Assembly (NCBI GenBank): GCA_964036155.1
Contig: OZ038423.1
Coordinates: 6,649,249-6,713,248 of the forward strand
From: Diploscapter coronatus
Taxonomy: Eukaryota > Nematoda > Chromadorea > Rhabditida > Rhabditidae
DNA length: 64,000 nucleotides
Reading direction: 5' to 3'
Part shown: in pieces, positions 61,329 through 64,000 of the stretch
How positions within the stretch are numbered: position 1 is the first letter of the stretch
How the letters are laid out: each line of letters begins with the position of its first letter
Position numbers and translations under genes: made by a program
The notes under the pieces: model-generated
Seen by the model: the letters and a program-made list of their open reading frames with translations, nothing else
Told to the model about the DNA's origin: nothing
The model's database searches: none

Positions 61329-63713
61329 CTACCGTCTTCTCTTCCTGATCTTCTTAGCCTCATTGGAAGGAGGCCTCAGCAGCCTAGCCCCCCTCAGCGA
61401 GTCGTGTCGATAGGCCTGTTCTGTGTCGAACACGAAAATGTCACAGCCGAGGGCTTCCAACATCTGAAATAAAATTGTCAAAAGAAATATTTTACATAGA
61501 AATTCGATTTTAAAAAAAATCCTATCGTCGGTGAAAATGAAATTAGATTTGTATTGATAAAAAGATTTGAGTTATTGAAGTTTTAGCTAAAAATAAACGG
61601 GAACCAAATCTCACCTTTTCCAACTTGGTGATAGGGAAATTGGTGGATTTGTGCCAGGAGTTGATGCCGATTATATTCTGATGCGAGATGCCCAGGGCGA
61701 GTGCCAGAGTGTAGGCCATCATTCTGTCCTTCTCGGTGGGCGACAGCCGCAGACGGGCTACTCCTCGGTTGTGCGAACCACGATCGTAGTCCGAGGCTGA
61801 GAACTCATAAATACTTGTATTCACGATGGTTGTGAGTACTTTTCTACCAAAACGGAAAAAAGGAAAGAAAAAGGGCGAAATGCCGCTTGTGAGGAAATTA
61901 CTCATCCATAGGAGCAATGTACCCACTCGTAGGAAGAAAGCAATCGCAAGGGATCATGGTAAGTTGAATGTGTTAGAGAATAAGGATCAACTTTCTCAAA
62001 AGATTTTTCCAATTCAGAGTAAAAAATCCCCATCTTATGTAAACCTTTTCTTATCTGACAATCATGGGTGCGTGAAAACAACTTGCTAGAGAATTACGCT
62101 CGATTTGTGCTTCAAAGTGCCAAATTTCATCACTCTCAAGTTATCATATAAATCGCAGAAATTTTCGCATAGAACAAGGTGTAATCCAGAAGAAAATATA
62201 ATTTTAAAAATATTCAGAAAGATAAACTCACGCATGTACTGAGCCTTGACTTTGTCGACGAAAGGCTGTGGATAGGGGAAGGAATCGACTTCTGCACGAG
62301 TGATCGAGGCTCCATGGCCTTTGCACAATATCTGCAAACAAAATACTGAATATTCTGAATTTATTGAAGAAAATTACCGAAAGGAAAGAGACTTGAGTGG
62401 CGAGTAGCACGAGGAGAGCAGCCTTCTGAGGGTCTGAAGTAGGATCGGCGAAGGGCAGGGAATTCCAGCTCTGCAGCACGCAAATCGGGAAACCTGAGAA
62501 ATGAGTAGTTAGATCAAATTTGCATTGTGTATTAGTGAATAAACAAGTTAGTTTGATTCTCCCATCATTATTTTGTGTGAATAAAAATTGAAAACGAATC
62601 GCAAATATTTTTTTTCAAGATCTACTAAATCTATAATTCTTACTATTAGCAATTCTTTTTTTCCGATTAGATAGAAAAAGAAGGGAAATTAGTATGTATA
62701 AAATCACGTTTTAGATTAACTAGATTGCAAGTTCTTCTCGATAAAAATTAAAAAAAGGCTTCTATGAGAAAATATGAGTTACCTTGAGATTTGAGTTTCT
62801 TCTTGTCTGCTGTCTGGAGGAATTCCATTCCGACTTGCCCCAATTCGGCAACCTCTTCCTCGCTCACAAACAAAGAAGTCGGATAGATGTCGTTTGGGAA
62901 GTTAGCATCCGACACCGCGGGCGGCAGCACCGAGGATTCTGCCTGCAATTCGACAGTTTTTAATGTTGAAAAAACTAGTTGCATAAAATATTAACGAAAT
63001 TTCAGTTTTAGAAGCCCCAAATCTGATCTTTGCACTTCACATATTTAAATAGGTTATCAGATACGCAAAAAAGGTAAAAATGTTACTTTAGATTCTAAAC
63101 TTCGAAATAACAAAAAAACAGTTCGAATTGGAGTTGCTTACCTTTTTGACCATAGTGATGTGGTCGACTTTGACGTCGTCCCCATTAGCCAGCACCGAGT
63201 TCGAAGTGAACGCCGTTTGCTTCATTTCTTCCAGAGTTTCCTACAATTCACAATAAGGGTCATTGAATTGGCTGTTTGGAGACGGTGAGAAGTCAAAACA
63301 CGAGAAATAGGCAAAATTAAGTAAAGAAAAGGTAAAATAAGATATCTTTTCCAACATTGTTTCTCAATGTTGTGTGTCTCGGTGTCTCACAACTTTCAGG
63401 TTGATATAAAATTAAATAATTTCTTCAAAATCACTTTCTTCTAACCTTCTCGACCTTCCTCCTCTGTCCCCTCTCCTCCATCTTCACTTTCCTGCTGCTG
63501 CCAAAGCTCGTCGTCAATGTCTTCCTCTCCTCAACCAATTTCTCCTTGTCGATTCCAGCATCGTCTCTGTATGTCACTTCGGGCTTATTTCTGAAAGTAC
63601 TTGTTTCAGGAAAGAAATCTGGTTTGAATGACTTACCTTTTGCCGAGCAGCACATCCATTTGACTCGAAAATCGGGAATCGAATTTGAGTACGCGGGCAG
63701 AGCGAATGCAACG
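61329..63713 (-). CDS. RNA polymerase I subunit RPA49 (POLR1E), 5' end outside window
   Basis: At least seven minus-strand exons; the leftmost ends at TAG (61,329) and the rightmost visible exon starts at 63,713. RPA49 with RPA34 forms the TFIIF/TFIIE-like heterodimer of Pol I, which makes the large rRNA in the nucleolus. Visible landmarks are a KTLTTSFGSSRKVKMEERGQ linker (the FG+RK motif of the family), LPPAVSDANFPNDIYPTSLF (compare LPPCYDDAAKPEDVYKFEDL in vertebrates), FPICVLQSWNSLPF, the tandem winged-helix part with SPTEKDRMMAYTLALALGI and FPITKLEKMLEALGCDIFV, and a basic tail EAKKIRKRRR. The N-terminal dimerisation domain and start codon are not visible and probably lie beyond 64,000. 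It converges on the KLHL20 gene. Confidence 0.87.
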
Positions 63714-64000
63714 CTGGAATTGATTTGGTAGAGAAGCACTTTAGTCAATAATAGAAGACAGAATTTGAAAGAACACTTTCTAAAAAATAGAATGCCGATA
63801 AGGCCTTTTCAAAATATAATTTTATTTAAAAAAAAAAAAAAACTAATTCAAATTCTGAATGTTTATAACTATCTATCGTTTCGAGATAAAGGAGCAAGAG
63901 ATATTACTAAAAGTGAATTATTGAACTAGATTTTTAGATTAGTCGATTTGTGGATTTACGAGTTTTTAATTAATATCAAAATGCTCGTTGAAATTCGCTA
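63714..64000. other. Right edge, probable RPA49 intron
   Basis: AT-rich with a poly-A run near 63,828. No exon encoding the RPA49 N-terminus is recognisable, so an intron or upstream sequence is likely. Confidence 0.4.

Noticed and set aside
1..64000. CRISPR arrays, bacterial operons, riboswitches or integrated viral genes
   Set aside because: The sequence is eukaryotic with spliceosomal introns throughout. No regularly spaced direct repeats, reverse transcriptase, integrase or capsid-like frames were seen.

Overview
This window is nuclear DNA from a nematode, most likely a chromadorean, though I cannot name the species. The evidence is short introns (mostly 45-200 nt) ending in TTTCAG-like acceptors, two 119-nt 5S rRNA genes of nematode type, first exons that sit behind acceptor-like sites as in spliced-leader genes, and nematode-style secreted families (CUB, C-type lectin, class 3 lipase). 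All multi-exon models were assembled by eye from splice sites, reading frame and domain patterns. Coordinates are CDS spans including introns, and exon limits are given in the text.

Layout. From 1 to about 19.2 kb there is little recognisable coding sequence. The stretch is strikingly strand-asymmetric (T/C-rich on the + strand, with a few purine-rich blocks) and holds one possible terminal exon near 0.7-0.86 kb. From 19.2 to 31.4 kb (+) lies one eight-exon gene with introns of 4.8, 4.2 and 1.8 kb. It encodes an acidic 379-residue protein I cannot assign to a family. From about 33 kb the sequence becomes AT-rich and gene-dense: two tandem secreted double-CUB genes (-), a two-exon kelch fragment (-), the mitochondrial ribosomal protein uL3m gene (-), a secreted class 3 lipase (-) and a secreted double C-type lectin (-). 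From 51 to 54.5 kb there are two 5S rRNA genes (+), a fragment encoding only the C-terminal part of a lysosomal alpha-mannosidase (+), a one-exon secreted peptide gene ending in an amidation-type GRK, and a foldback element. From 54.6 to the end are RPC6 (Pol III subunit, -), a complete KLHL20-type BTB-BACK-kelch gene (+) divergent from it by 190 bp, and an RPA49 (Pol I subunit) gene (-) that runs off the right edge.

How the genes fit together. The 33-50 kb block has several predicted secreted recognition or hydrolytic proteins, the kind nematodes deploy in gut or epidermal defence and digestion. The 51-64 kb block combines 5S rRNA genes with subunits of RNA polymerases III and I. This may be coincidence. 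Notable details are a compensatory base change in 5S helix II, three GC-AG introns, a 19-nt microexon carrying the lipase nucleophile motif, one apparently non-AG splice acceptor in the lectin gene, and sharply patchy identity between the two CUB genes.
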